Below are positions 54,960 to 64,000 of a stretch of 64,000 bases of DNA, one piece after another. The DNA is from Branchipolynoe longqiensis. Its lineage: Eukaryota > Annelida > Polychaeta > Phyllodocida > Polynoidae. Each line of letters opens with the position of its first letter. The first letter of the stretch is position 1. The stretch is from positions 131,632,424 to 131,696,423 of the forward strand of contig CM059187.1 of the NCBI GenBank assembly GCA_030323885.1, read 5' to 3'. A program made the translations under genes and the position numbers. Below the pieces are notes generated by a model, which saw only the letters and a program-made list of their open reading frames with translations, had not been told where the DNA came from and did no database searches.

Positions 54960-55182
54960 ACAAAACACCATACCGGCTCGGTCGTCGCCCAGCTTACCAA
55001 GGACCGCGCTGCTCGAGGGTTCAAGGATACCATCAAGAGAAACCTGAAGCTGAGAGACATTAAGACCGACTCATGGACGCAACTCTCACAGCAGAGAGCT
55101 AAATGGAGAGAGGCAGTTAAGTTATGAAAGCAGTCTTTGTCACATCACGACCGACAGCATGATGATGATGATGATGATGGGA
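54960..55182 (+). pseudogene. LINE 3' end (C-terminal RT-protein remnant plus ATG-repeat tail)
   Basis: Encodes AQLTKDRAARGFKDTIKRNL, then KLRDIKTDSWTQLSQQRAKW and REAVKL with a TGA stop at 55125-55127. It is followed by a short 3' region and (ATG)n at 55157-55177. Same family as 11981-12145 in opposite orientation. The sequence from about 54640 to 54960 may include more of the element but I cannot align it. Confidence 0.75.
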
Positions 55183-55302
55183 TTGTGAATGGCCAATTTT
55201 CGGTGTTCAGGCACAAATACATGTAGTTTGAGGAAAAAGGGAAATATATCCCATTAAGACAATTATGTTTTTCTTTCCCCATGGCCTATTTTCATGAGAC
55301 TG

Positions 55303-55303
55303 G

Positions 55304-55340
<37 letters not shown>

Positions 55341-55345
55341 ATATA
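55303..55345. repeat. (TA)n / (TAATA)n microsatellite
   Basis: About 25 bases of TA alternation followed by ATATA-ATATA pentamers. Confidence 0.9.
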
Positions 55346-55603
55346 ATATAATATAGGCTCTACAGTGAATTATGGGAGTAGAATCAAAGGACAGGCCACC
55401 TTGCAGTTCATTCCTCACGGAGCAATATGAATGTTGGCTCGATGAGGTTCCTGATTTCGCCGCTTGCGCTCTGAGCGCATTGCCAAACTCAAGCACATAC
55501 CATCACTGTAAGAAAGCTTTTAAATGTTCCTGCCAGAAGATAATTATAAACTTATCTTCAACCAGCACCATCTCCTTGTTGTCTCGGTTATGCATGACAA
55601 TTA

Positions 55604-55791
55604 TACATAGTAAAACCTCTCTAAATCGACCGACCGTAGGACCGATTTTAAGTGGTCAATTTAGGGAGGTGGTCGGTTTAGAGAGTTATAATATCCTTAC
55701 AATGGTATATACTGCACCAACTCCCAAGTGATCGATATAGGGGAGTGGTCGATCTGTGGAGGGGTCGGTATACAGAGGTTTTTCTGTATAT
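55604..55791 (+). mobile_element. MITE-5 copy d, uninterrupted
   Basis: From CATAGTAAAACCTCTCTAAA to CAGAGGTTTTTCTGTA, about 188 bp. It contains GACCGATTTTAAGTGGTCAA, the empty form of the TTAA site filled by MITE-2 at 36311-36664. No coding sequence. Confidence 0.88.
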
Positions 55792-55979
55792 GTATATACA
55801 TACTGCATATGCCCCAATAGAAGCATGCTTCCCAATAGAAGAATACACCCCCATTTCAAGATTGAAAGCCCACACCAATTTACGATTGTAGACATATTCA
55901 GACTGAATGTATATGAAAGAAGACAATCCCACTTTATTTCAGACGCATGACGAAACACATAACAATGTACAATCATATT

Positions 55980-57002
55980 CAGACTGAATGCCCATAAAAT
56001 AAGACACTCCCACTTTGTTTCAGAGGCACAACAAAAACAAATCCATGAAATTCTTTAACTTTGAATAGACGCACGCATCCATGTGTCTGCACTTGCGCAG
56101 TATGTATCTATTGGGACATATATGGTATATATAATCTATATATTCATTTTGAAGTTATTATCTGATGCATACAACACGGTGTATCACGATGAATTTTAAC
56201 AGCGTATCAGAATAACCAACGTTGCAAGAAACAAAAAGTTAGAAGATATTTGTTCACCTTTTTCATCTTTCTTCAGAAGGAGCAATGTGCCAAACTGTCA
56301 ACAGTGGGCTCTCCCAATGAAAGGCAGCCCGCCGTTTTTCCGGGCCCCTGTTTGTTGTTCTTCTTTTTAGTGTTGCCTAATTAAGCACTCATCTGCGCGG
56401 GTAATTTGCAACCTGGCTTGCTCCGTTACCAAATTTATTAGTGCTACAAAATCCACTCCATTTTCAACGTCCATTAATTGACCATAAATGTAATAATTAA
56501 CCCGTTATTCTCGCATTATGCTACGAATTACTTATCGTGCAATATTGCAAGGTTTAATTTCCGACTGAAGCTTTTCTTTTTACCTGATGTAATTTCTTAT
56601 TTCATGATAGTACCATGGATGTTTTTGTCATCGATTTTGTTGTCAATGTTTCTTATTCAGTTCTTTCTTTAAAGGTACATTCTTCTGTAGTCAATGCGGT
56701 GGAATTTGCTCATAGAACATCATATAATTATTCTAGACAAATGTACATTTGTTGAGCTAATATTTGTGAAAGGAGCATGAGTAAAGTATGCCTTAGAGAA
56801 TGATTACATACTCAGTAAGAATGCATGCAGTAGATATGTATCCAACAACTGAAAGTAACAAAACAAGAGGAATAATCAGACTATTACTGTCTAGCGGCGA
56901 AAACAAGTCAGTAGACTTAACCGTTATGGGCAGTATAAATACACCATCACACACAAAAAACTAATGTAATTCTTTTCTAATCACCTTTAATATGCACATT
57001 CC
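55980..57002. other. no gene recognised
   Basis: AT-rich DNA with no repeat family I can align. The 64-codon frame at 56478-56672 has no recognisable domain. Confidence 0.4.
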
Positions 57003-57364
57003 ATGAAGCCCCATAGTCCGATGAATATATCAAATTTTCGAAACCAAAACAATTATCTAGATTTGATTCGACATCTCGAACTTAGATACTGGTGTACTTA
57101 CTAAGCATGTGTCATCGCATAGTTGTGGATACTGATGCAATTTAATAGAACCTGTTACTGCAGAAGCCTCTGGTGTTCGAGTTTTGGTATGCTTGCCGAA
57201 ATTATATTTGTTCGTTTGCAATTCAAATATCTCAAAGGTTAGCCATTTTAAATTAAAAGTTACTTCAAAGTAAAGTTAATTAGATTATAACGATCAACCT
57301 AATAAATATTATGTTTACCTCATAAAATGACAGCAACTCAAAACCATCAGACTATGCAACGTTA
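57003..57364 (-). mobile_element. MITE-2 copy f
   Basis: Left end CCCCATAGTCCGATGAATAT and right end CATCAGACTATGCAACGTTAA. The left TTAA is lost. The interior matches the family (CTTAGATACTGGTGTACTTA). Confidence 0.78.
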
Positions 57365-57753
57365 ATAGTCATCCTAACAAGGTCAGGATCCACTCAACCT
57401 AGCTAGCCTCACTCAATGAACAGATTATATACTGCACCAATTCCCAAATCAGAAACCTCGACAGCAAGCAAGCTAGCTTGGATTGGCACATCATTTCTGG
57501 GATTGTGGTTGATTCGATGAGGGGAGCCGGGGACCCACCACGCCCCCAGCAGGCAGGACAAACATCACTGACCTAGAAACCTTTCCCACCCATCCAGCCA
57601 TTCGGATTCGCTTGGCCGTTGGATACTCAACAATTTAGCGACAATCGACTCCACCAATGTCACCCATGACAACACCTCCCTTCGTTAAAAACGATCCACA
57701 TGAAAAGGAGTATGAAGAGGACAAGATGAACCTCATGTCCGGTCGGTAGGCCT

Positions 57754-58533
57754 GTGAAGCATGCGGCCAGGAGACCTCCCCCGGCGAAGGAGCAGCTCGC
57801 AGAGATGAGCATAAAAGATGGTGGCGATGCCACATCCCCCCCGGTGCAGTACACTGGTGGCCAGCTGCCATGCCTCCCCGGAAAAACCACCACCGGGAAA
57901 AGCAAAGCGAACCACAAATATGACAAAAACGACAAAAATCCAGGAAGACCTGGTGAAAAAGATGCAAGAGACAATTGAGGCAATGGAGATGCACTGGCAG
58001 GAGAGCGTCATCGTGGAGGCGACCGCGCCCAGTGCAGCCCCTCCCGCTCCCTGGACTGACGACCGACAGGCCCGGCCCCAGGGGCAGCCAACACCTACCC
58101 GAGCGAGGGCCACCGACACTGTCCCTGTGCCTGGATGGCCTCCCCTTACTCCCCAGCCTACATACCCAGCTTCCTGGATGACAAGTTTGGGGAGCTGGAC
58201 ATATCATGGGAAACGCCACCCCCTCTCAGGGCCCGACAGCAGCGATGAACCCGGAGAGACAGTGCGGACACTCCCCCCGGGGCATGGCTCATGCCCCAAC
58301 CAGCCACTGCCAACACCACCAGGAGGCCGATGGCTACGACCATAGGAAGCACCTCAATGGCCGAAGAAGCAACCACCACAGCCACCACAGCCGATGGAAA
58401 GACTTTCACATGGAAAAAAGGTATTTCTGCAAAAGATCTCTTCCCGTATGACTTAGTTGAGAGGGGGGATGAGGGGAAATCGATAAAGAAGGGAGATGCC
58501 ACCCAGGAGGAGTATATGCTTGGCCTGAAGTGA
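57754..58533 (+). pseudogene. Gag-like remnant of the second tyrosine-recombinase element
   Basis: Three frames together: KYDKNDKNPG and Lys-rich start near 57900, a helix-like KKMQETIEAMEMHWQ at about 57955, a Pro/Ala-rich linker to 58345, then KTFTWKKGISAKDLFPYDLV at about 58399-58458, ending in a TGA at 58531. More Gag-like sequence with further frameshifts may continue to about 58900. No zinc knuckle is visible. Assignment rests on position before RT. Confidence 0.6.
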
Positions 58534-59053
58534 CTCGAGACCCAGCATGGCTTCCCGGCCCACACACTAGCTGTGCTCTAGGCACACCAGGAAGCTGTGG
58601 CGCAAGACAACTGCTTGCTACCCTGGAACATGGTGCATCGGTATTCACGGCACGGGCAGTCAAATGTTTGCCCACATTTGTGGTTATTGCGCCGATGTGC
58701 GGCGCATAATCATGGCGAGGCAGTATGCTACTCAACAAAGTCATGGGAGAGGGGGACAGGAAAGAAATCATCAGCGGATGTTTAGGCCGCAGGCGGGGCC
58801 CCCCTCTCCCCACCATCACACAGATTCTGACCATGGCACACCCATGGACACCAAGATGGCATATGGCCCCCACTGCACCCATGATAGAACCTGAAGTATC
58901 AGCTGTGTTGTTGTTGACATTCCTGCAGCGGAGCCACTTGGCTTCCCGCCAGGCGGATCTCCCCTGCAAGTTCCCCCCTTTGACATCCTGACGCACGCTG
59001 GCCCCCAGCCCCCACTAGTACAGGCCAACGTTGATATCCGGCTCGGCCTGGCA

Positions 59054-60577
59054 GTGGTACTCCGAGTAGGCAGCAGCATTCGGCGCGGCCCTCCCAAACT
59101 TTTTGGCCACTTGGGTCCCCATTCCCTCCAACCTGAATATCCTGTACTGGAGGAATGCTCTGGTCGACCACCCCAACACCACCCTGGTCGACCAACTGGA
59201 GTTTGGTTTCCTGGCCAACTATGCTGTGTTGAGCCCTCCCACGCCCACCTTCCACAACCACTGGGAGGACCCCGCCCACGTCCACTTCATGACAGACTAT
59301 GTGGCAGAGGAGCTTGACAACAGTGCCCTCCGGGCGCCGTTTGAGGTCCCTCCCTTCATGCCATGGGCCCAAGCCAGCCCAATTATGACAAGGCTGAAGT
59401 CCACCCCTGACAAGAGATGCATCATCGTCGACCTGTCATACCCACCCAGCAGGAGTGTCAATGGGGAGAGTACATCAGCCTTCCCTCACCCTACACCCTC
59501 ACCTCGGTCGCCGACCTGGGCCAGAGGTTCATGCAGGAGGGGCAGGGAGCATAGTCTTGGACCACAGACATCTCCCAGGCCTACCTGCAGCTCCGCTCGG
59601 ACCCCATGTCAGCCATGCTCTTCGGACGACGACCACCTTTATGTTGACATTGCACTTCCCTTCGGATGCCGGACTTCGGGGGCCGCCTGCGTGCGAGTCA
59701 CCTCTGCGGTCACCTGGCTTCTGGGGAAGCAGGGCTACTTCTCGCTGGTGTATGTCAACGACTTTGTCATCTGCGAGGCCACCTACTTCGCCCTCTTCGC
59801 AGTGTGCGGGGACCTGGGGCTCGACCTGGCGCCCGACAAGTGATCGCCCCTGGCAGTTAAGCTCACATGGCTGGGCTTTGAGGTATGCTCACTGCGAATG
59901 CTCATCCGGATAACCCAGGCAAGCTCAACCAAGTGGTCGAGGAGTGTGGCCAATGGCTCTCGAAGCCCTCCCTCACTAGGAAGGCCCTCTAAGTACAACT
60001 GGGAAAGCTTGCCCACATCAGTGGCTGCATCTCCTTGGCCTGTAAATTCATGTGCCGTATACTTAAGAGCCCCCGGTGCCTGCCCCCCCTTGGCATTGCC
60101 GAGGTGGACATCGGCTGGTTCTTCAACTACACCTCCAGGGGCAACAGCCTCTACCTCCTTCCACCCATGGTCCGGCCGACCTGGACCATCAAGTGTGACT
60201 CCTGCCTCACCGGGGGTAGGGGGAAGCATTCTCCTCAGAGCGCTGCTTCACTGAGGCCATATGAGGACCATATGAGAAGCGCCTACCGCACCATCCATGA
60301 GCTCGAGGCTGTCAACCTTGTCCTGGCAGTCCAGGCCCTGAGGCCCGCAGTCTCGAGCAGGATTGAGGTCATTGTGAAGACAGACAATGCCGCCTCCGCA
60401 GCTGCCCTCAAGTCTGGCCGTGCCACTGACGTGACCCTGTGGGCATGCACCTGTGAGCTCTGGCTGCTCGCTACAATGGGATTGTTCACCATCATGGTCA
60501 GACACAAGCCCAGCATCGAGCTCCTGCTCGCTGATGCCCTCAGTCGAGCCCACTCCTCCCGGGTGGCACTTGACTAA
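59054..60577 (+). pseudogene. reverse transcriptase / RNase H remnant of the second element
   Basis: RT lead-in at 59103-59460 (WRNALVDHP, VLSPPTPTFHNHWEDP). Motif A (TTDISQAYLQLR, about 59565-59600) is in another frame, bracketed by two compensating frameshifts (near 59462 and 59635) and preceded by an in-frame TAG at 59552-59554. Motif B ALPFGCRTSG follows at about 59657-59686. Motif C reads YVND instead of YxDD, so one catalytic Asp is lost. After a stop at 59841, RNase H (60035-60577) still has its four acids: CDSC, HELEAV, KTDN and LADALSR. Enzymatically dead as RT. Confidence 0.82.
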
Positions 60578-60682
60578 GTTCGGGAACAATGTCACCTCAA
60601 TTCAACAGCTCAAATTAGGATCCACCACTCCCCTGACATTTCCTCCCATGACCTCTGATCTCTTCCAGACCTCGACGACAGG

Positions 60683-61687
60683 GTGTATGCACATGTGATG
60701 ACCGTCCACCGAGCGACGTTGGTGCCGGGCACGTGGAGGAACCATGGCCGGCAGGTCAGGCGGTACGTCAAATTCATGCTCGACTGGGACGTCGACCACC
60801 TGAAGCCATCCCCCTACATTGCGCAGTTCATCGTGCACCTCCACTGCCTCCTTCCCTCACCATCATCAGTGGCCAACCCGCTCTCCGGTGCATGCTCCTG
60901 GGTACAGGAGGTTGGTGCCGACCCCAACCCCTTCAACGCGCCCTTCACCGAGAGGGTCCGTAAGGGTGGGGGGAGACTCTTCGCCGCCCCGGTGTGCTCC
61001 GCCCCCCTCAATCACCCTGCCGATGATAGACCATGTCTACAGGTACTTCCACACCCAGGGAGACCGCGGTGTGGTCCCCTGGGCGGCAGTCATAATCGGA
61101 TTCTTCACCCTGATGCGCCAGTCGACCCTCCTATCCCCCTCCCATAATGGGTGCGGAGGTCCCCACATGGTGCGACGGGGGGAATTCAGCCTGGTCCCCG
61201 GCAGCCTCTGGGTCGCCATCTCCTCTTCCAAGATAATTAGGTCACCATCATTAGCCATCGCCCTCTTTGTCATAGTCCTGCCCGGCTCACCACTGTGCCT
61301 GGTGTGGGCCTGATTCCTGGCCATCCAGCAGGTCCCGGCCCCCTCCGATGGCCCTGCCTTCATCTGCCACAAAGGGCCCCCCCTGACCCCCTAGGTGCTG
61401 ACCCCACTGCTGCAGGAGCCACTTGCAGAGGCGGGGGTCCTGCAGGCATCGATGTTCACCCTCCATGGCTTGCGGAGGGGGATGGAGCAGGCATGCGCCT
61501 CGAGAGGCATCGACCTGGCGGCGATAATGGCAGAGGGCACCTTGGAGTCATCGGCTGTCTTCAGCTACGTCCCCTGCCCCGCTGCCTCTGAGCCCCGGAG
61601 CCCTAGCCCTGTGTTTTGGGTCGGCTATGGCGGGCTCAGAGCACCCGGCAATCGTGGAGGCCCCCCTCGACTTCGATGCCGTTGACT
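60683..61687 (+). pseudogene. tyrosine recombinase remnant of the second element
   Basis: Core-binding domain at 60683-60970 (VHRATLVPGTWRNHGRQVRR, YIAQFIVHL). The frame then shifts: the catalytic part is read at about 60990-61310 (GFFTLMRQSTLL holds the first Arg) and, after stops at 61311 and 61393, at 61395-61687 (HGLRRGMEQACASRGIDL holds His-x-x-Arg). Tyr is present in AVFSYV, but the Trp/His expected just before it is absent. Inactive. Confidence 0.8.
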
Positions 61688-61740
61688 GACTCCCCCCATT
61701 ATACCTTCCATAATATTTTCAATAAATTAACATTTTCTCC

Positions 61741-62484
61741 CACTCACTCTCCAGCTTCCCTTATTCGAATCAGAAGTATATACCGATCATCCAAACATCC
61801 GAGCTCAATCCCGTTCTCTGGTAGAGTGTATAATGAGCCCCTAGACGTCCCCTCACTTTGGGCGCGACCTATTTTACACAGCACCCCCCCCCCCCTCCCA
61901 CATACTAATTTATCACTGTATCAGGCCTGAAGCTGCATAATCTAATGACACAGGCATGGAAGTTCTCCGCGATTTCGCGGATTTCTGCGATTTTAGATTA
62001 GCTAAAGTATAAATTTGATAGATATATAGATTTGATAAATAACAAAGATATATTTTGTTTATATATCACGATGTATCTGAACATGTAATAAGGCTGTAAT
62101 TCTACCTTGTGATCGATGCATATATATTACTTGCACAACAAATTCAATTATGTAAAGAGAAAAGTGTAACGTTGCATCATCGACACTGTGGCTAATATTT
62201 ATTTTAATACTGCAGGTATTGAGACTGAATATTGGCATAATGCATTGGGAGAATATCTAATGTGCCAACAATAGCATTAGCGCCAGTACTTAGCAAAGCT
62301 TTGTCCAATATATCCTAATAATTTGGTCAGTAACATGTCAATAAATAGAAAGGTACTGGATTCAATCCGGTGATATAATATTTCCTGTTCGTGCTTATGC
62401 ACTTTGGTTCTGTACATATCTGTAATATCATGTCCTATAACACTTAGTTTACGTCTATTTGTTTTATACCTCCTTACCCATCAC
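61741..62484. other. no gene recognised
   Basis: AT-rich sequence apart from a C homopolymer near 61886. A short imperfect palindrome lies at about 61955-61980 (CCGCGATTTCGCGGATTT). Confidence 0.4.
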
Positions 62485-63118
62485 CTTAAGGGTGCATTCC
62501 TTACATGCGTTATCCGGTATGCGAATGCGAATGCGAATGCGACAAAAAATCGAAACGCCTTGAAACCTATGAGTATGAGCTACATTCCTTACATGCGGTA
62601 TGCGAATGCGAATGTGAATGCGAATCCATTTTTCCGATCGGTCCATGTAGCGATCGATGCGGCATGCGGCATGCGTCAAGCTGGGTGCGAATAGAAACCT
62701 GACTCTGATGTGTCCATTAGTTTAACACCAGGAGAGGGGACTGAGCATTACGGAACAGTCACACACAGGGGTGCTGATTGGAAACACATGGTGAGCTGGG
62801 CACCTGGGAGACATACGGTTAGGGGAAAGCTAAAAATGCTACCATATGCACAGAAATATGAATACTTATCTATAATTTGGTTATAATAAAGGTAGGAACC
62901 CCCATGTGACGTACAAAAAGTTACATAGATATAAATGCAATATTTGGTCATATACAGAGCAGTATGGAGAATAATTGTTTATTTTTATTTGTTAAATATA
63001 GCCAGTCATGTGCCGCATACCGCATACCGCATAACACGTGTAAGGAATCATGGCATTCACATACCGCATGCCGCATGCCGCATACCGCATAACGCGTGTA
63101 AGGAATGCCCGCTTTAGT
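62485..63118. mobile_element. inverted-repeat element built from GAATGC/GTATGCG words
   Basis: Left end TTAAGGGTGCATTCCTTACA and right end TGTAAGGAATGCCCGCTTTA mirror each other. Each arm holds two copies of the CATTCCTTACA motif followed by tandem hexamers (TATGCG, AATGCG at the left; CGCATA, CGCATG at the right). A spacer of about 300 unrelated bases (62700-62990) separates the arms. No transposase; the family is unknown. Confidence 0.7.
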
Positions 63119-63284
63119 CCAAGCACGAGCTAGTGGAGGAGAGGCCCCGCGCAGGAGGCGAGAGGAGCAGGCTGGTACCCACCCCACCCCCACCCAGGGG
63201 AGGGGGCGGGAGGTAGTGCCACCCACTCCAAGTATCATTACATGCGATAACGGGCTTATCACTATCCATATGTGTGTGCATAGT

Positions 63285-63490
63285 TAATAATTGACCATCC
63301 GAGTGGGTCTGGAGGCGATAACAACCAGGTACAGCTAGCATACAAGTGTCAAAGCCTATGACTAGTGGCTCCGGTGTGGCCGAATCTAGAACTACATGCA
63401 GCATGCGGTAGAGTCAAGATAAATGGTATATAGACCAAACTGAAGAGAGTTAGTGTCCTTAGTTATATTCCCATAATATATTATAGCGCC
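63285..63490 (+). repeat. dispersed repeat sharing TTATATTCCCATAA, copy b
   Basis: GAGTGGGTCTGGAGGCGATA, ACAACCAGGTACAGCTAGC and TTATATTCCCATAATATATT follow the order seen at 50380-50575. The last phrase recurs at 63685-63710 and 63963-63990. Confidence 0.7.
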
Positions 63491-63498
63491 CAAAAGGA

Positions 63499-63499
<1 letters not shown>

Positions 63500-63542
<43 letters not shown>
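63500..63542. repeat. (TA)n microsatellite
   Basis: About 40 bases of perfect TA alternation. Confidence 0.93.
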
Positions 63543-63543
<1 letters not shown>

Positions 63544-64000
63544 CAGGCGTGTGGAGAGAGACTATGGTCGAACTGAACCTACTCCACGTAACGCCGGAAC
63601 AGATGGGTAATCGAAATAGGAGAAACAGAATGATATATATATATAAATATAATAAATTACCCGAGTCCCTTTTGTTATTTATATTCCCATAATAAATTAG
63701 ATAGCATACATGTAAATTTCGCTGTGAAAATAGTCTGATGCTAGCATGGTGTAAAAGCACCATCACTCATTACACATACGGGTAAGTGGGGGAGTGGTCC
63801 TTGCCCAAGATCTAAATCATTCTGAAGACCGCGTATGTAGCAGCATCAGAATTGAGTGGTAAAGCATTCTTACCGCATCTCAAGCCGGCCCCGATTTAAA
63901 CGCTCAATGAACAACTAAGCATCATTAACATAATGAGAACAGCTCATGCAGACTCGAGTTGTTTATATTCCCATAATAAATTTGATAGCATGCATATAAA

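Larger units (their letters stand above)
57640..61740 (+). mobile_element. second tyrosine-recombinase retroelement (DIRS/Ngaro-type), decayed and GC-rich
   Basis: In order: a Gag-like region (57754-58533), RT and RNase H (59054-60577) and a tyrosine recombinase (60683-61687), all on the plus strand and all broken by stops and frameshifts. It is far richer in G and C than its surroundings and than the element at 27726-32745, so it is a distinct lineage. I cannot find terminal repeats on either side, so the ends are approximate and the group (Ngaro, PAT or other) is open. Confidence 0.8.

Overview
The window is non-coding, repeat-laden DNA from an animal nuclear genome. Evidence for an animal: Pol III-type SINEs with tRNA heads and target-site duplications, non-LTR retrotransposon 3' ends, several MITE families and two tyrosine-recombinase (DIRS/Ngaro-type) retroelements. 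Two SINE tails (about 270-470 and 16723-16866) resemble from memory a tail widespread in molluscs and other lophotrochozoans, so a lophotrochozoan invertebrate is my best guess (moderate to low confidence). I find no convincing complete host gene. Two 54-nt exon-like segments (13839-13892 and 45094-45147) and one CpG-rich ETS/CRE-like promoter candidate (40834-40850) are the only hints of host function.

Layout. 0-13 kb: SINE copies, two members of one MITE family, C-rich and G-rich tandem repeats. 13.9-16.3 kb: a strongly strand-asymmetric G/T-rich minisatellite. 16.5-26.8 kb: more SINEs, a 47-bp tandem array, three TTAA-flanked MITEs and a full-length SINE with a 13-bp target-site duplication. 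27.0-33.3 kb: a three-part nest, where a pogo/Tigger-like DNA transposon remnant contains a 623-bp inverted-repeat element and a nearly intact 5.0-kb Ngaro-like retroelement. 33.5-46 kb: a long hairpin, SINEs, a LINE fragment inside a MITE, and a SINE inserted in a SINE. 46.2-49.5 kb: C/A-rich minisatellites. 50-57 kb: a second LINE fragment, a CpG-saturated TTAA element and more MITEs. 57.6-61.7 kb: a second, decayed and GC-rich tyrosine-recombinase retroelement. 62.5-64 kb: an inverted-repeat element made of short GC-containing words, then AT microsatellite.

The most informative part is the element at 27726-32745. Its termini are split direct repeats (A1 ... B1-A2-B2) that are about 99% identical, so it is recent. 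It encodes a Gag-like protein with CCCH and CCHC zinc motifs, a reverse transcriptase/RNase H with all expected catalytic acids, and a tyrosine recombinase with the expected Arg, Lys, His-x-x-Arg, Trp and Tyr. Gag and RT/RNase H share one frame and are separated by a single UGA; the recombinase start overlaps the RT stop by 7 nt. This suggests polyprotein readthrough plus termination-reinitiation.

Names used here. SINE-A: tRNA-like head, tail ending near TTAGATGTTGCCAGGACG. SINE-B: a different tRNA-like head (Leu/Ser type). SINE-C: SINE-A head with a different tail. MITE-1: TIR GAGCCTGTCTCAAAAGGTG. MITE-2: TTAA-flanked, TIR AAGTTGCATAGTCCGATG. MITE-3: TIR TGAAGAGTTCAGGTGC. MITE-4: CpG-saturated and TTAA-flanked. 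MITE-5: TIR ACAGTAAAACCTCTCTAA.
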